Shown: positions 11,391 through 20,658, numbered from the stretch's first letter. The stretch is 64,000 nucleotides of DNA from Dechloromonas sp. H13 (GCF_009469615.1 NZ_SSXX01000003.1:353697-417696), one strand, 5' to 3'. The notes: generated by a model from the letters alone, not told the origin. Numbers and translations: made by a program.

Positions 11391-13477
11391 CGCGGCAGGC
11401 TGGCCCAGCGCGCCCGGAATTCGGCAGGCGCCACGGCCGATCCGTGCAGGAAGCCCTGCAGCTGGTGGCACCCCGATTCACTGAGGAAGGCCGCCTGCTC
11501 GGCGGTCTCGACGCCCTCGGCGACGACCTCGAAATCGAGGCTCTGGGCCAGCGCCATGACCGAGCGAATGATCGCCTCGTCCTCGGGGTTGGTGCCGATG
11601 CCGACGACGAAGGAGCGGTCGATCTTGAGCTGCTGGACCGGCAGCATCTTCAGGTAGGAGAGCGAGGAATAGCCGGTGCCGAAGTCGTCGAGCGCCAGGC
11701 TGATGCCGATGCGGCGCAGGCGGTCGAGCAACGAAAAGGCGTCGTCCACGGCCATGACTACCGATTCGGTGATTTCCAGCTTGAGCCGCCCCGGTTCGAT
11801 GCCGGTTTCGTCGAGAATTTCGAGCAGGGTCCCAACGAATTCCGGGCGTTCGAGCTGCTTGACCGACAGGTTCACCGAAACCTGCGGCAACTCGAAGCCG
11901 CTCGCCTGCCAGCGCATGACCTGGCGGCAGGTTTCACGCAGCGCCCAGGTGCCGAGTGCGATGATGATGCCGGAATCCTCGGCCAGCGGAATGAAGCGCG
12001 CCGGCGGCACGTTGCCGAGCTCCGGGCTTTCCCAGCGGACCAGCGCCTCGGCGCCGACCAGGCGCCCACTGCGGGCCTCGACCTGCGGCTGCAGATGGAC
12101 CGACAGTTCGCTGCTGTCCAGCGCCCGGCGCAGCAGCATCTCGATCTGGATCCGCTCCTGCGCGTCGCGCGTCATTTCCGGGGTATAGAAATGGTAATGG
12201 CCGCGCCCCAGCGCCTTGGCGCGGTACATCGCCGTGTCGGCGTTGCGCAGCAGTTCGCCGACCGAGGTGCCGTCGTTCGGAAAGATGCTGATGCCGACCG
12301 AGGCGGTCAGGAAAAGATCGTGGCCACCGATGCGGAAAGGCGCATCGAAGGCGGCGATCACCTCCTGCGCGAGCATGGCGACCTCGTCTTCGCTGCGCAC
12401 CGCTTCCATCACGCAGATGAACTCGTCACCGCCCAGGCGGGCGATCATGTCAATCAGACGGACATGCTCGCACAGCGCAGCCGACACCGAGACCAGCAAC
12501 TCGTCCCCGACGCCGTGCCCGAGCGAATCATTGACCTGCTTGAACTGGTCGAGATCGATGAAGAGCACCGCCACCCGGCCCTCTTTGGCGACGGCGTCGC
12601 TCAGGCTGGCTTCCAGGCGCTCGAGGAAATAACGGCGGTTGGCCAGCCCGGTCAACGGGTCGTGGTAGGCGAGATAATTCAGCTTGCTCTCGGCCTGGCG
12701 CCGCTCGGCAACCTCGTCTTCCAGCTGGCGGTTGGAGCGCCGCAACTCCGTGGTTCGCGCGTCGACCTGAATTTCCAGCGTGCTGCGCGCCGCCTCGATG
12801 CGCTCCGCCTGATCGTGCAGGATACCCTGGGCGCGACGGACGACGAGCAACTGCATCAGGTAGAGCAGCGCAAACACCGCGGCGACGACCGTCGTGACGA
12901 TCCACAGCATCCGCTGCAGCGACGCCATGAACGGGGAAACATCCTGATAGAGCTCCAGGACGCCCTCGATCGCCTTGGCGTCGCCGGCAATCGGGATATA
13001 GGTGGCCAGCAGGTCGATACCGGAACGAACCCCCTCGAAGGTGTCCAGGGTGTCGCGGCGCGTCAGGTCGCTGACGACCTGCCCGCCGAGCGCGGCCTTG
13101 AATCCGGGGTTGGCGAGGCTGCTCTCGCCGACCTGCGACGGGTCGGTCGAGAAGATGGTCACGCCGAGGCGGTTATAGATCTTGATCTTGACTACCGCCG
13201 TGCCGCCCATCAGCGCCTTCACGCCACGCTGCATCGCCTGCGACTCGTCCGATTCCTGCAGCATCGAGGCGTCCTGGCCGACCGAGGCCGCCATCAGGCC
13301 GTTCAGCGGCGCGCCGAGCACGTTTTTCAGGACCTGCGCCAGGGCGACGTTGCGGTCTTCGGCCAGCGAGGTCATCTGGTGGACCGAAACCTCGCGGTAC
13401 AGCAGGCCAAGCAGGCCGGCGGCCAAGCCGATCAGGATCAGGCTGAGGATCGAGAAATAGCGGGCTAGATTGAACAT
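11387..13477 (-). CDS. Membrane GGDEF-EAL bifunctional c-di-GMP protein
   Basis: 696 residues: membrane helix (FSILSLILIGLAAGLLGLLY), a periplasmic sensor region of about 140 residues, a second helix (TTVVAAVFALLYLMQLLVV), a coiled linker, a GGDEF domain and an EAL domain. The GGDEF motif is intact (ARLGGDEFICVME) with an RxxD inhibitory site (RLID). The EAL domain has EALVRWESPELG, DDFGTGYSSLSYLKML and KIDRSFV, the residues needed for phosphodiesterase activity. Which activity dominates cannot be read from sequence. The gene lies 25 bases after radA and overlaps the permease start by four bases, within one minus-strand run. Confidence 0.92.
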   Translation of the reverse strand: MFNLARYFSILSLILIGLAAGLLGLLYREVSVHQMTSLAEDRNVALAQVLKNVLGAPLNGLMAASVGQDASMLQESDESQAMQRGVKALMGGTAVVKIKIYNRLGVTIFSTDPSQVGESSLANPGFKAALGGQVVSDLTRRDTLDTFEGVRSGIDLLATYIPIAGDAKAIEGVLELYQDVSPFMASLQRMLWIVTTVVAAVFALLYLMQLLVVRRAQGILHDQAERIEAARSTLEIQVDARTTELRRSNRQLEDEVAERRQAESKLNYLAYHDPLTGLANRRYFLERLEASLSDAVAKEGRVAVLFIDLDQFKQVNDSLGHGVGDELLVSVSAALCEHVRLIDMIARLGGDEFICVMEAVRSEDEVAMLAQEVIAAFDAPFRIGGHDLFLTASVGISIFPNDGTSVGELLRNADTAMYRAKALGRGHYHFYTPEMTRDAQERIQIEMLLRRALDSSELSVHLQPQVEARSGRLVGAEALVRWESPELGNVPPARFIPLAEDSGIIIALGTWALRETCRQVMRWQASGFELPQVSVNLSVKQLERPEFVGTLLEILDETGIEPGRLKLEITESVVMAVDDAFSLLDRLRRIGISLALDDFGTGYSSLSYLKMLPVQQLKIDRSFVVGIGTNPEDEAIIRSVMALAQSLDFEVVAEGVETAEQAAFLSESGCHQLQGFLHGSAVAPAEFRARWASLPR

Positions 13478-13502
13478 GTCGGAGATATCGGTTCGGCGCA
13501 GC

Positions 13503-14861
13503 TTATTCGATCTCGCGTATCCTGGCCACCGCCTCTTCCACGCGCCTGACGGCGATGACCTCCATGCCGGCGATCGCTTGCTTCGGGCGATTCGCCTCGG
13601 GAATCAGCGCCCGCGTAAAGCCGAGCTTGGCGGCTTCCTTCAGACGCTCCTGCCCACGCGGCGCCGGGCGCACTTCGCCGGCCAGTCCAACCTCACCAAA
13701 CACTATAAGTTTCGACGGCAACGGTTTGTTTTTCAATGATGACATGATCGACAGCAGGACTGCGAGGTCGGCTGCCGGTTCACCGATCCTGACGCCGCCG
13801 ACGGCATTGACGAAGACATCCTGATCGAAGCAGACGATGCCGGCATGGCGATGCAGCACCGCCAGCAGCATTGCCAGGCGCTGCGCATCGAGGCCGACGG
13901 TCAGGCGGCGCGGATTGCCGTGCGCGGCGTCGACCAGCGCCTGGATTTCGACCAGCAGCGGCCGCGTGCCTTCCTGCGTCACCATCACGCAGGAACCGGC
14001 AACGTCTTGGCCATGCTGCGACAGGAACAGCGCCGACGGGTTGTTGACGCCCTTCAGCCCCTTGTCGGTCATGGCGAAGACGCCTAGTTCGTTGACCGCG
14101 CCGAAGCGATTCTTGACCGCCCGCACCAGCCGGAAGCTGGAATGCGTGTCGCCCTCGAAGTAGAGCACGGTGTCGACGATGTGTTCGAGCACGCGCGGGC
14201 CGGCCAGCGCGCCGTCCTTGGTCACGTGGCCGACGAGGACGATGGTGATGCCGCTCTGCTTGGCCAGCCGCGTCAGCTGGGCGGCGCATTCACGCACCTG
14301 GGCGACCGAGCCGGGGGCGCTGGAAAGCTGGTCCGACCACAGCGTCTGGATCGAGTCGATGACTGCCACCTGGGGGGCTTCGCCCTGCAGGGTGGCGAGA
14401 ATCCGCTCCAGGTTGATTTCGGCCATCAGTTGCAGCGCGCGGGTATCGAGCCCCAGCCGGCGCGCCCGCAGCGCCACCTGCTCGCCCGATTCCTCGCCGC
14501 TGACGTAGAGCACCTTGCAGGCCGACGACAGCACGGAAAGCGCCTGCAGCAGCAGCGTGCTCTTGCCGATGCCGGGATCGCCGCCGATCAGCACGACGCC
14601 GCCGGGAACCAGCCCGCCGCCCAGCGCCCGGTCGAACTCGGCGATGCCGGTCGGGATGCGCTCGGTTTCGCGCGCCTCGATTTCCGAGAGATTGCGCAGA
14701 CGCGCCACCGGCGCCAGCGATTCGAAACGGTGGCCGCTCGCCTTTTCGGCCACGCTCTCGACCAGGGTGTTCCATTCCCCGCAGCCGGGGCATTGCCCCT
14801 GCCATTTCGGGCTCGTCGCCCCGCACTCGGTGCAACTGTAGATCGACTTTGCTTTTGCCAT
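13503..14861 (-). CDS. radA: DNA repair protein RadA (branch migration ATPase)
   Basis: 452 residues, the usual length. The N-terminal zinc finger is CTECGATSPKWQGQCPGCGEW, the RecA-like ATPase carries Walker A GGDPGIGKST, the RadA-specific KNRFG motif is present (KNRFGAVNELGVF), and the C-terminus is the Lon-protease-like domain. RadA drives branch migration during recombination and repair. The ATG at 14861 precedes the zinc finger directly; 15 codons upstream in frame are not conserved-looking. It sits 34 bases after alr, and a radA-alr neighbourhood is common in betaproteobacteria. Confidence 0.97.
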   Translation of the reverse strand: MAKAKSIYSCTECGATSPKWQGQCPGCGEWNTLVESVAEKASGHRFESLAPVARLRNLSEIEARETERIPTGIAEFDRALGGGLVPGGVVLIGGDPGIGKSTLLLQALSVLSSACKVLYVSGEESGEQVALRARRLGLDTRALQLMAEINLERILATLQGEAPQVAVIDSIQTLWSDQLSSAPGSVAQVRECAAQLTRLAKQSGITIVLVGHVTKDGALAGPRVLEHIVDTVLYFEGDTHSSFRLVRAVKNRFGAVNELGVFAMTDKGLKGVNNPSALFLSQHGQDVAGSCVMVTQEGTRPLLVEIQALVDAAHGNPRRLTVGLDAQRLAMLLAVLHRHAGIVCFDQDVFVNAVGGVRIGEPAADLAVLLSIMSSLKNKPLPSKLIVFGEVGLAGEVRPAPRGQERLKEAAKLGFTRALIPEANRPKQAIAGMEVIAVRRVEEAVARIREIE

Positions 14862-14895
14862 GATGCGCGGAGGATACACCACGCCGCCGGCGCGC

Positions 14896-15987
14896 CTAAT
14901 CGACAAAATCGACCGGTACCCGCGGCGCCAGCGCGCAGAAGAGTTCGTAGGCGATGGTACCGGCCGCGGCGGCGACGTCGTCGGCCGGCACCTGCCCGGC
15001 CAGCCCGTTCCCCCACAGCGTGACCGGTGCGCCGAGGCCGGCTTCGGGAATCGCCGTCAGATCGCAGGCCAGCATGTCCATCGACACCCGCCCGATGGTG
15101 CGCGTCCGCTGCCCCATGACGGCGATCGGCGTGCCGCTCGGCGCGTGGCGCGGGTAACCGTCGGCGTAGCCGCAGGCGACGACGCCGATGCGCATCGGCT
15201 GCGCGGCGACGAAGGTGCCGCCGTAGCCGACGCGGTCGCCGGGCGTCAGCTGCTGGACGGCGATAATCTCGCTTTCGAGCGCCATCGCCGGCTGCAGCCC
15301 GAGCTCCGCGGCGCTCTGGTCGGCGAACGGACTGGCGCCGTAGAGCATGATGCCGGGCCGCACCCAGTCGCCATGCGTCTGCGGGTGGCGCAGAATGGCC
15401 GCCGAATTGGCGAGGCTCACCGCCCCCCGCCAGTCGCCGGCCATTTTCCGGAAGCGGGCCAGTTGCTCCGCCACCCCGCGTTCGCCATCGGCCTCGGCGA
15501 AATGCGTCATCAGCGTCAGATCGACGTTGGGAAGCGGGGCCAGGATTTCGCGCGCCCGGCGCAGGTCGACCGCATTCAGCCCCAGGCGGTTCATGCCGGT
15601 ATTGAGCTTGAGGCAGATCGCCAGCGGTATCCCCGGCTTGACCGAGTCGAGCAGCAACGCCAGCTGTTCGAGGCAATGGACGACCGTGGTCAGCCCGTAT
15701 TCGCCGACCGCCCGCGCATCGCGGGCACTGAAGATGCCCTCGAGCAGCAGGATCGGCTGGGTGATGCCGGCCTCGCGCAGGGCGGCGGCGTTTTCGCACT
15801 CGAGGACGGCGAAGCCGTCGGCTTCCTCGCGCAGCGCATCCACCGCCCGCCACTGGCCGTGGCCGTAGGCGTTGGCCTTGATCACCGCCCATGCCCGGGC
15901 GGCCGGTGCCAGGCGGCGGGCCACACGATAGTTGTGCTGCAAGGCAGCGCGAAAAATGCGGGCGCGAATAGGGCGCGAAGTCGTCAT
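14896..15987 (-). CDS. alr: Alanine racemase
   Basis: 363-residue PLP-dependent racemase that makes D-alanine for peptidoglycan. The PLP-lysine motif AVIKANAYGHG lies near residue 35; the C-terminal catalytic tyrosine region is VGYGGTFVAAQPMRIGVVACG and the substrate-binding SMDML motif is present. The ATG at 15987 overlaps the stop of the lysR gene by four bases (ATGA). A much longer open frame upstream is only antisense or out-of-frame lysR sequence. Identification is secure. Confidence 0.96.
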   Translation of the reverse strand: MTTSRPIRARIFRAALQHNYRVARRLAPAARAWAVIKANAYGHGQWRAVDALREEADGFAVLECENAAALREAGITQPILLLEGIFSARDARAVGEYGLTTVVHCLEQLALLLDSVKPGIPLAICLKLNTGMNRLGLNAVDLRRAREILAPLPNVDLTLMTHFAEADGERGVAEQLARFRKMAGDWRGAVSLANSAAILRHPQTHGDWVRPGIMLYGASPFADQSAAELGLQPAMALESEIIAVQQLTPGDRVGYGGTFVAAQPMRIGVVACGYADGYPRHAPSGTPIAVMGQRTRTIGRVSMDMLACDLTAIPEAGLGAPVTLWGNGLAGQVPADDVAAAAGTIAYELFCALAPRVPVDFVD

Positions 15988-16886
15988 GGTGCCGATTCTC
16001 TCAGTTTCTGCCGGGCAAATTGCACGAAGGTGGTGACCAGGCGCGAGCTGAAGCGATCGTCGCGCTGCATCAGGTAGAGGCTGCGCCGCAGCGGCGGCTT
16101 CAGCGGCACGGCAACCAGCGTCCCGCACCGCGTTTCCCGGGCGACCGCCTCGCGCGCAACGATGGCGAAGCCGAGCCCGGTCGCCACGACGCCCTTGAGC
16201 GCTTCCGGACTGCCCAGTTCCATCAGCATCTTGAGCTCCTCGACGGGAACCCGGTTGGCGCGGAACCAGGCATCGGTGATTTCGCGCGTTCCCGAACCCG
16301 GTTCGCGCGCTATGTATTCGTAATCGACCAGTGCTTTCGCGCCGACCTGCGGCAGGCCGGCCAGCGGGTATTCCGGGGCGCAGATCACCGCCAGCTCGTC
16401 CTCGCGGCAGACTTCGCCGCTCAGGCCGGGCAATTTCGCCGGTGCCTCGGTCAGCCCGAGATCGAGGGTGCGTTCGGCAACACGGCTGGCGATGCTTTCG
16501 GAATTGGCGACGATCAGGCGCACCCTGACCTGCGGGTATTGCGCGTTGAACTCGCTGAGCAGCGGCGGCAACAGCCATTCGGCAACCGTCGCCGGTGCAC
16601 CGATCAGGAACTGCCCGCGCATCTCGCCGGTCATTTCCGCGAGCCGGATGTCCATCTCGTCACCGAGAGCGAGGATCCGCTCGGCGTAGGACAGCACCAA
16701 CTCACCGGCCGGCGTCAGCGATATGCTGCCGTGCCGGCGCTCGAACAGGCGGGTGGCGTACTGCTCCTCCAACTGGCGGATCTGGAAGGTGACCGCCGGC
16801 TGCGTCATGAACAGCGCTTCGGCCGCCCGCGTGAAGCTGAGATGTCTGGCAACGGCATGAAAGACCTGCAGGCGCCGGTCCGCCAT
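15984..16886 (-). CDS. LysR-family transcriptional regulator
   Basis: 300-residue LysR regulator. The N-terminal winged helix-turn-helix is LSFTRAAEALFMTQPAVTFQ, and the substrate-binding domain follows (QFLIGAPATVAEWLLPPLLS, LDLGLTEAPAK). The overall pattern resembles the CysL/CbbR branch. Start ATG at 16886 (MADRRLQVFHAVARH), the usual LysR N-terminus. It is divergent from lplT across a 186-base gap, the classical position for a LysR target, but the gene also runs straight into alr. Effector and regulon are unknown. Confidence 0.92.
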   Translation of the reverse strand: MADRRLQVFHAVARHLSFTRAAEALFMTQPAVTFQIRQLEEQYATRLFERRHGSISLTPAGELVLSYAERILALGDEMDIRLAEMTGEMRGQFLIGAPATVAEWLLPPLLSEFNAQYPQVRVRLIVANSESIASRVAERTLDLGLTEAPAKLPGLSGEVCREDELAVICAPEYPLAGLPQVGAKALVDYEYIAREPGSGTREITDAWFRANRVPVEELKMLMELGSPEALKGVVATGLGFAIVAREAVARETRCGTLVAVPLKPPLRRSLYLMQRDDRFSSRLVTTFVQFARQKLRESAP

Positions 16887-16965
16887 CGTTTTTCTCCTTG
16901 TCGATCGTCCCTGCCATTCAATCACATTCGGTGCGCCGCTGGCCACCGGCCGTCCGTCCGGAACC

Positions 16966-17003
16966 GGCAAAATCGCCTGTTTCCGGCCGTCGACCGCGAC
17001 AGG
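16966..17003 (-). repeat. Dispersed GTTGCGGTCGAC-type repeat, intergenic
   Basis: The copy reads, on the minus strand, CCTGTCGCGGTCGAC, then a GGAAA block, then GGCGATTTTGCC. It lies in the lysR/lplT divergent region, just upstream of the predicted lplT -35 box. Confidence 0.75.
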
Positions 17004-17010
17004 GGCGCGC

Positions 17011-17038
17011 TTGCGCCGTCACAATTCCGTGGTATAAC
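17011..17038 (+). promoter_or_regulatory. Predicted sigma-70 promoter of lplT
   Basis: TTGCGC (17011-17016) and TATAAC (17033-17038) are separated by 16 bases, about 35 bases before the lplT start. Moderate match to the consensus. Confidence 0.45.
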
Positions 17039-17072
17039 CTGCGGCCAAAGTTATAACGAGACAACAGCCCAA

Positions 17073-18338
17073 GTGCCCTTCGGCTTCTACATCATCATGG
17101 CGGCGCAGTTTTTTTCCGCGCTGGCCGACAACGCCCTGTTGATAGCCGCCATCGCCGCCCTGCGCGAGATGCAGGCACCTGCCGAATACGAGCCGCTGCT
17201 CAAGACCTTCTTCACCGTCTCCTACGTCGTGCTCGCCGCCTTCGTCGGTGCCTTCGCCGACTCGATGCCCAAGTGGCGCGTCATGTTCATCAGCAACGCG
17301 ATCAAGATCGTCGGCTGCGCGATGATGTTCTTCATGGTCCATCCGCTGCTCGCCTACGCCGTGGTCGGCCTCGGCGCCGCCGCCTATTCGCCGGCCAAGT
17401 ACGGCATCCTGACTGAATACCTACCGCACCGCCTGCTGGTCGTCGCCAACGGCTGGATCGAGGGCCTGACGGTCGGTGCCATCATCCTCGGCGTGGTGGT
17501 CGGCGGCATGCTGATCAGGCCGGACATCGCCGGCGGCCTCCTTTCCTTCGACTTCCCGGTGATAGATACCGGCATCGACACGACCGGGGAAATGGCCATC
17601 GCCATCATCGGCCTCCTCTATCTCATCGCCTCCCTCTTCAATCTCTACATCCCGGATACCGGGGTCGACCACAAGCCGCTGAAGAAGAACCCGATCTACC
17701 TCGTCCACGAGTTCAACCACTGCCTGACCCTGCTCTGGCGCGACAAACTGGGGCAGATTTCGCTCGCGGTCACCACGCTGTTCTGGGGCGCCGGCGCCAC
17801 GCTGCAATTCATCGTCATCAAGTGGTCCGAGGTATCGCTCGGGCTCGACCTCTCCAAATCGTCGATGCTGCAGGGTGTCGTCGCGGTCGGTGTGGCCCTC
17901 GGCGCGGTCGCCGCGGCCAAGTTCATCACCCTGCGCAAGTCGGTGCGCGTCATTCCGCTCGGCATCGCCATGGGCATCATCGTGCTGGTCATGAATTTCG
18001 TGCATGACATCCGGCTGGCCGTGCCGCTGCTGATCGTCATCGGTGCCCTGTCGGGCTTCTTCGTCGTGCCGATGAACGCCCTGCTCCAGCACCGCGGCCA
18101 TATCCTGATGGGCGCCGGGCATTCGATCGCCGTCCAGAACTTCAACGAAAACCTGTCCATTCTGGTCATGACCGGGCTTTACTACGTCATGATCAAGAAC
18201 GACGTCTCGATCTACGTCGTCGTCACCCTGTTCGGCCTATGCGTCAGCGGCCTGATGTACCTGATCCGCCGGCGCCACTTCGCCAACCAGCGCGAACAGG
18301 ACGACGTCCGCCATCTCGACGACAGCGCGCACCACTGA
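17073..18338 (+). CDS. lplT: Lysophospholipid transporter LplT
   Basis: 421-residue, 12-helix major facilitator of the LplT family, which flips lysophospholipids into the cytoplasm for re-acylation. The family signature GFYIIMAAQFFSALADNALL lies at the very N-terminus, and AAYSPAKYGILTEYLPH and GFFVVPMNALLQHRG are conserved blocks. A GTG start at 17073 is inferred because it gives the normal family N-terminus; the ATG at 17097 would cut into the first helix. In enterobacteria LplT is paired with the acyltransferase Aas; no aas gene is adjacent. Orientation and spacing suggest its own promoter. Confidence 0.92.
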   Translation: MPFGFYIIMAAQFFSALADNALLIAAIAALREMQAPAEYEPLLKTFFTVSYVVLAAFVGAFADSMPKWRVMFISNAIKIVGCAMMFFMVHPLLAYAVVGLGAAAYSPAKYGILTEYLPHRLLVVANGWIEGLTVGAIILGVVVGGMLIRPDIAGGLLSFDFPVIDTGIDTTGEMAIAIIGLLYLIASLFNLYIPDTGVDHKPLKKNPIYLVHEFNHCLTLLWRDKLGQISLAVTTLFWGAGATLQFIVIKWSEVSLGLDLSKSSMLQGVVAVGVALGAVAAAKFITLRKSVRVIPLGIAMGIIVLVMNFVHDIRLAVPLLIVIGALSGFFVVPMNALLQHRGHILMGAGHSIAVQNFNENLSILVMTGLYYVMIKNDVSIYVVVTLFGLCVSGLMYLIRRRHFANQREQDDVRHLDDSAHH

Positions 18339-18347
18339 GCTGCCGGC

Positions 18348-19103
18348 CTAAAACGGCAACCGGCTGCCGGCTGCCGTCGCCTCGCGCAGGCAGCGCCGGG
18401 CGAACAGCAGGTCTTCCCAGGCCTTGGCCTTTTCCGGCAGGTTGCGCAGCAGGTAGGCCGGGTGGTAGGTGACGACCACCGGGATGCCCTGGTACTCGAA
18501 ACGCCGGCCGCGCAGCGAGGCCAGCGACTTGTCCTCGTGCAGCAATGCATGCACCGCCGCCTTGCCGAGCAGGACGATAATCTTCGGCCGCAGCAGCGCG
18601 ATCTGGCGCTCCAGCCAGGGCCGGCAGGCGGCCATCTCGGCGGCTTCCGGCGTGCGGTTGCCGGGCGGCCGGCATTTGACGGCATTGCCGATGTAAACCC
18701 TGTTGCCGCGCGCCAGGTCGAGCGCCGCCAGCATGTTGTCGAGCAGCTTGCCGGCCTGGCCGACGAAGGGCTCGCCCTTGACGTCTTCCTCGGCGCCCGG
18801 GCCCTCGCCGACGAACAGCCAGTCCGGATGCAGGTCGCCGACGCCGAGCACCGCCTGCTTGCGCTGCTCGCAAAGCGGACAGGCCTGGCAGGCGGCGACC
18901 CGCGCGGCCAATTCCGGCCATTCCAGGGCGTCGACCGCAACCGATGCCGATGGCGCGGCGACGGCAGCCGGCGCCACGACTTCCGGCGGGCGGGGCGTCG
19001 TCTCCACGGCTTCAGCGGCCGGGGCGACGGTTTCCGCCTCGCGCAGGCGCCAGATCGGCGCAATGCCCATTTCGGCCAGCATCTGTTCGCGGGTCAGGCT
19101 CAT
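18348..19103 (-). CDS. Uracil-DNA glycosylase, family 4 (Fe-S type)
   Basis: 251 residues. A low-complexity Ala/Pro/Val N-terminal tail of about 85 residues precedes a type-4 UDG domain: motif GEGPGAEEDVKGEPFVGQAG, second motif region IVLLGKAAVHALL and C-terminal TYHPAYLLRN. Cysteines in CPLCEQ, VKCRPPGNR and AACRPWL are placed to bind a [4Fe-4S] cluster. It removes uracil from DNA. The ATG overlaps the rimI stop by four bases, the common tsaB-rimI-UDG order. The tail contains a dispersed repeat copy encoding VAVDALEWPEL. Confidence 0.93.
   Translation of the reverse strand: MSLTREQMLAEMGIAPIWRLREAETVAPAAEAVETTPRPPEVVAPAAVAAPSASVAVDALEWPELAARVAACQACPLCEQRKQAVLGVGDLHPDWLFVGEGPGAEEDVKGEPFVGQAGKLLDNMLAALDLARGNRVYIGNAVKCRPPGNRTPEAAEMAACRPWLERQIALLRPKIIVLLGKAAVHALLHEDKSLASLRGRRFEYQGIPVVVTYHPAYLLRNLPEKAKAWEDLLFARRCLREATAAGSRLPF
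18908..18943 (-). repeat. Dispersed repeat copy inside the UDG gene
   Basis: The coding (minus) strand reads CGGTTGCGGTCGAC, then a GGAA block, GGCC and GGAATTGG. It is in frame with the gene and encodes Val-Ala-Val-Asp within the variable N-terminal tail. Confidence 0.6.
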
Positions 19104-19555
19104 TGCAGTTCCTTGTCGAAAACCAGCGCATCCTCGCGCCCAGCGGTAGCCGGATAATAGCCGCGCCGCAGCCCGATCCGGGCGAAGCCGAAGCGCTGGT
19201 AGAAGGCGATCGCCTGCCGGTTCGAGCACCGGACCTCCAGCAGCAGGCGCTGCGCCCCGCCGGCCCGCGCATCGTCGATCACCCGCTGCAGCAGGCGGGC
19301 GCCATGTCCCTGACCCTGATAGCGGCGATCGACGCCGATATTGAGCAGATGCGCCTCGTCGAGCACCGGCATGACGACGGCGAAGCCGATCAGGTCGCTG
19401 CCCGAGCGGCAGACCCGAACGTCGTGCCCGGCCAGCAGCGAGTCGGCGAAATTGCCGCGCGACCACGGGAATGCCTGCAGCGAGGCTTCGAGCGCCGTCA
19501 CGGCATCGAGGTCGTCCGTCGTCATCGGCGCATGCACCGGCGGCGCGACGCTCAC
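19100..19555 (-). CDS. rimI: Ribosomal protein S18 alanine N-acetyltransferase
   Basis: 151-residue GNAT acetyltransferase. Conserved features are LQAFPWSRGNFADSL near the N-terminus, the acetyl-CoA loop RYQGQGHGARLLQ and EVRCSNRQAIAFYQRFGF. It acetylates the N-terminal alanine of S18. A GTG start at 19555 is preferred because it overlaps the tsaB stop (GTGA) and gives the normal distance to the FPWS motif; an ATG ten codons later (19525) is the alternative. It is part of the tsaB-rimI-UDG operon. Confidence 0.92.
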   Translation of the reverse strand: MSVAPPVHAPMTTDDLDAVTALEASLQAFPWSRGNFADSLLAGHDVRVCRSGSDLIGFAVVMPVLDEAHLLNIGVDRRYQGQGHGARLLQRVIDDARAGGAQRLLLEVRCSNRQAIAFYQRFGFARIGLRRGYYPATAGREDALVFDKELQ

Positions 19556-20241
19556 GCCTTGCCGCCTTCGCCGAGGCGCTCGCTGATCGTCTTGGCCACC
19601 TTGTTGCGGACGTACAGTGGCGCCGCCAGCGCCGGGTCGATCGCGGCGCCGTGCGCCAGATGTCCGGCCGCTAGGCGGGCGATCGCGGCGGCCTGCGGCA
19701 GCACCGCCGGTTGCAGGGCGTAGCCGGCATCCCGCAGGCGCCCGGCGAGCACGGGATAGGCCGCCAGCGCATTGCCGCAGGCGACCCAACCCGCGCCCGA
19801 CGGCAATGCCAGCGTCTCCGGCGCGCCGAGGCTGATTTCGCCCTGCAGTTCGAGGCCGGTCGGGCGGCGCTCGTAGGCCGCCGCATAGACCTCGCCCATG
19901 CGTGCGTCGAGCAGGCTGAAGACCCTGGGCGCGCCTACCGTGGCCGCCATCGCTTCGAGCCCGCAGACCGGTACCACCGGCCGGTCGGCGGCGACCGCCA
20001 GCCCCTGCGCCACGCCGCACGCCACGCGCAGGCCGGTGAAGGCGCCGGGGCCGGCACCGAAGGCGATGGCGTCGAGTTGGCCGAAGGCGACGCCATGCGT
20101 TGCCATCAACTCGCGCACCAGCGGCAGCAGGGTTTCGGAATGCGGGCGCCCGGGCGGGCAGCAGCGCTCGCTGACGTCGCCGTCCAGCAACAGGGCGCAG
20201 GAACCGGAATCGGTGGAAGTTTCAAGGGCCAGTAATTTCAT
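19552..20241 (-). CDS. tsaB: tRNA t6A biosynthesis protein TsaB
   Basis: 229-residue ASKHA-fold protein that scaffolds TsaD/TsaE for threonylcarbamoyladenosine at position 37 of tRNAs. MKLLALETSTDSGSCALL is the typical start, and FGAGPGAFTGLRVACGVAQG is the family signature. The ATG at 20241 is preferred over one three codons upstream because homologues begin at MKLLALETS. It is first in the tsaB-rimI-UDG operon. Identification is secure. Confidence 0.95.
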   Translation of the reverse strand: MKLLALETSTDSGSCALLLDGDVSERCCPPGRPHSETLLPLVRELMATHGVAFGQLDAIAFGAGPGAFTGLRVACGVAQGLAVAADRPVVPVCGLEAMAATVGAPRVFSLLDARMGEVYAAAYERRPTGLELQGEISLGAPETLALPSGAGWVACGNALAAYPVLAGRLRDAGYALQPAVLPQAAAIARLAAGHLAHGAAIDPALAAPLYVRNKVAKTISERLGEGGKA

Positions 20242-20286
20242 GCCCGGCATTTTACCGGAGCGGCCCGGTAGCCAGGCATGCGGCGT

Positions 20287-20658
20287 TCAGCGGCGCCCGC
20301 CGTGCTGGCCGCCGCCACCACCATAAGGATTCCCGCCTCCGTAGGGATTGCCCCCGCCATAGGGGTTGCCTCCCCCATACGGATTGCCGCCGCGCGGGGG
20401 GCCATAGCTGTCGCGCCGGCCGCGCATTTCGTCGCGCATGCGCTGGCGGTCGTCCTGCGGCATTCCCTGCCAGCCGTCGCGGCGACTCTCGCGGTAGCGC
20501 TGGCGGTCGTCCGGCGGCGCCTGCCGCCAGTAGTCGCGCATTTCCTGGCGCATCTGCCGGCGCTGGTCGGGCGGCATCTGCGCCGACGCGCTGCCGGCTA
20601 AGGCCGTCAGGGCAGTCAGTGCGACCAGCAGACGAGCGGCGATTCGCCACCTGAACAT
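20287..20658 (-). CDS. Small secreted Gly/Pro/Arg-rich protein with GGNPY repeats
   Basis: 123 residues. Signal peptide (MFRWRIAARLLVALTALTALA, cleavage near SASAQ), then a charged region with repeated RQxMRxEMRxxWRQxPPDDRQR-like units. The tail holds four GGNPY repeats and ends QHGGRR. The middle resembles DUF3106/Spy-like charged periplasmic proteins, but I do not assign a function. The ATG at 20658 has a GAAAGG ribosome-binding site nine bases upstream; an ATG three codons earlier is too close to it. It is divergent from the ompR-like gene. Confidence 0.7.
   Translation of the reverse strand: MFRWRIAARLLVALTALTALAGSASAQMPPDQRRQMRQEMRDYWRQAPPDDRQRYRESRRDGWQGMPQDDRQRMRDEMRGRRDSYGPPRGGNPYGGGNPYGGGNPYGGGNPYGGGGGQHGGRR
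20320..20393. repeat. 18-base tandem repeats encoding GGNPYG
   Basis: Four imperfect 18-base units, each encoding Gly-Gly-Asn-Pro-Tyr-Gly, at the 3' end of the small secreted protein gene. Such a short-period array can change copy number by slippage. Confidence 0.8.
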
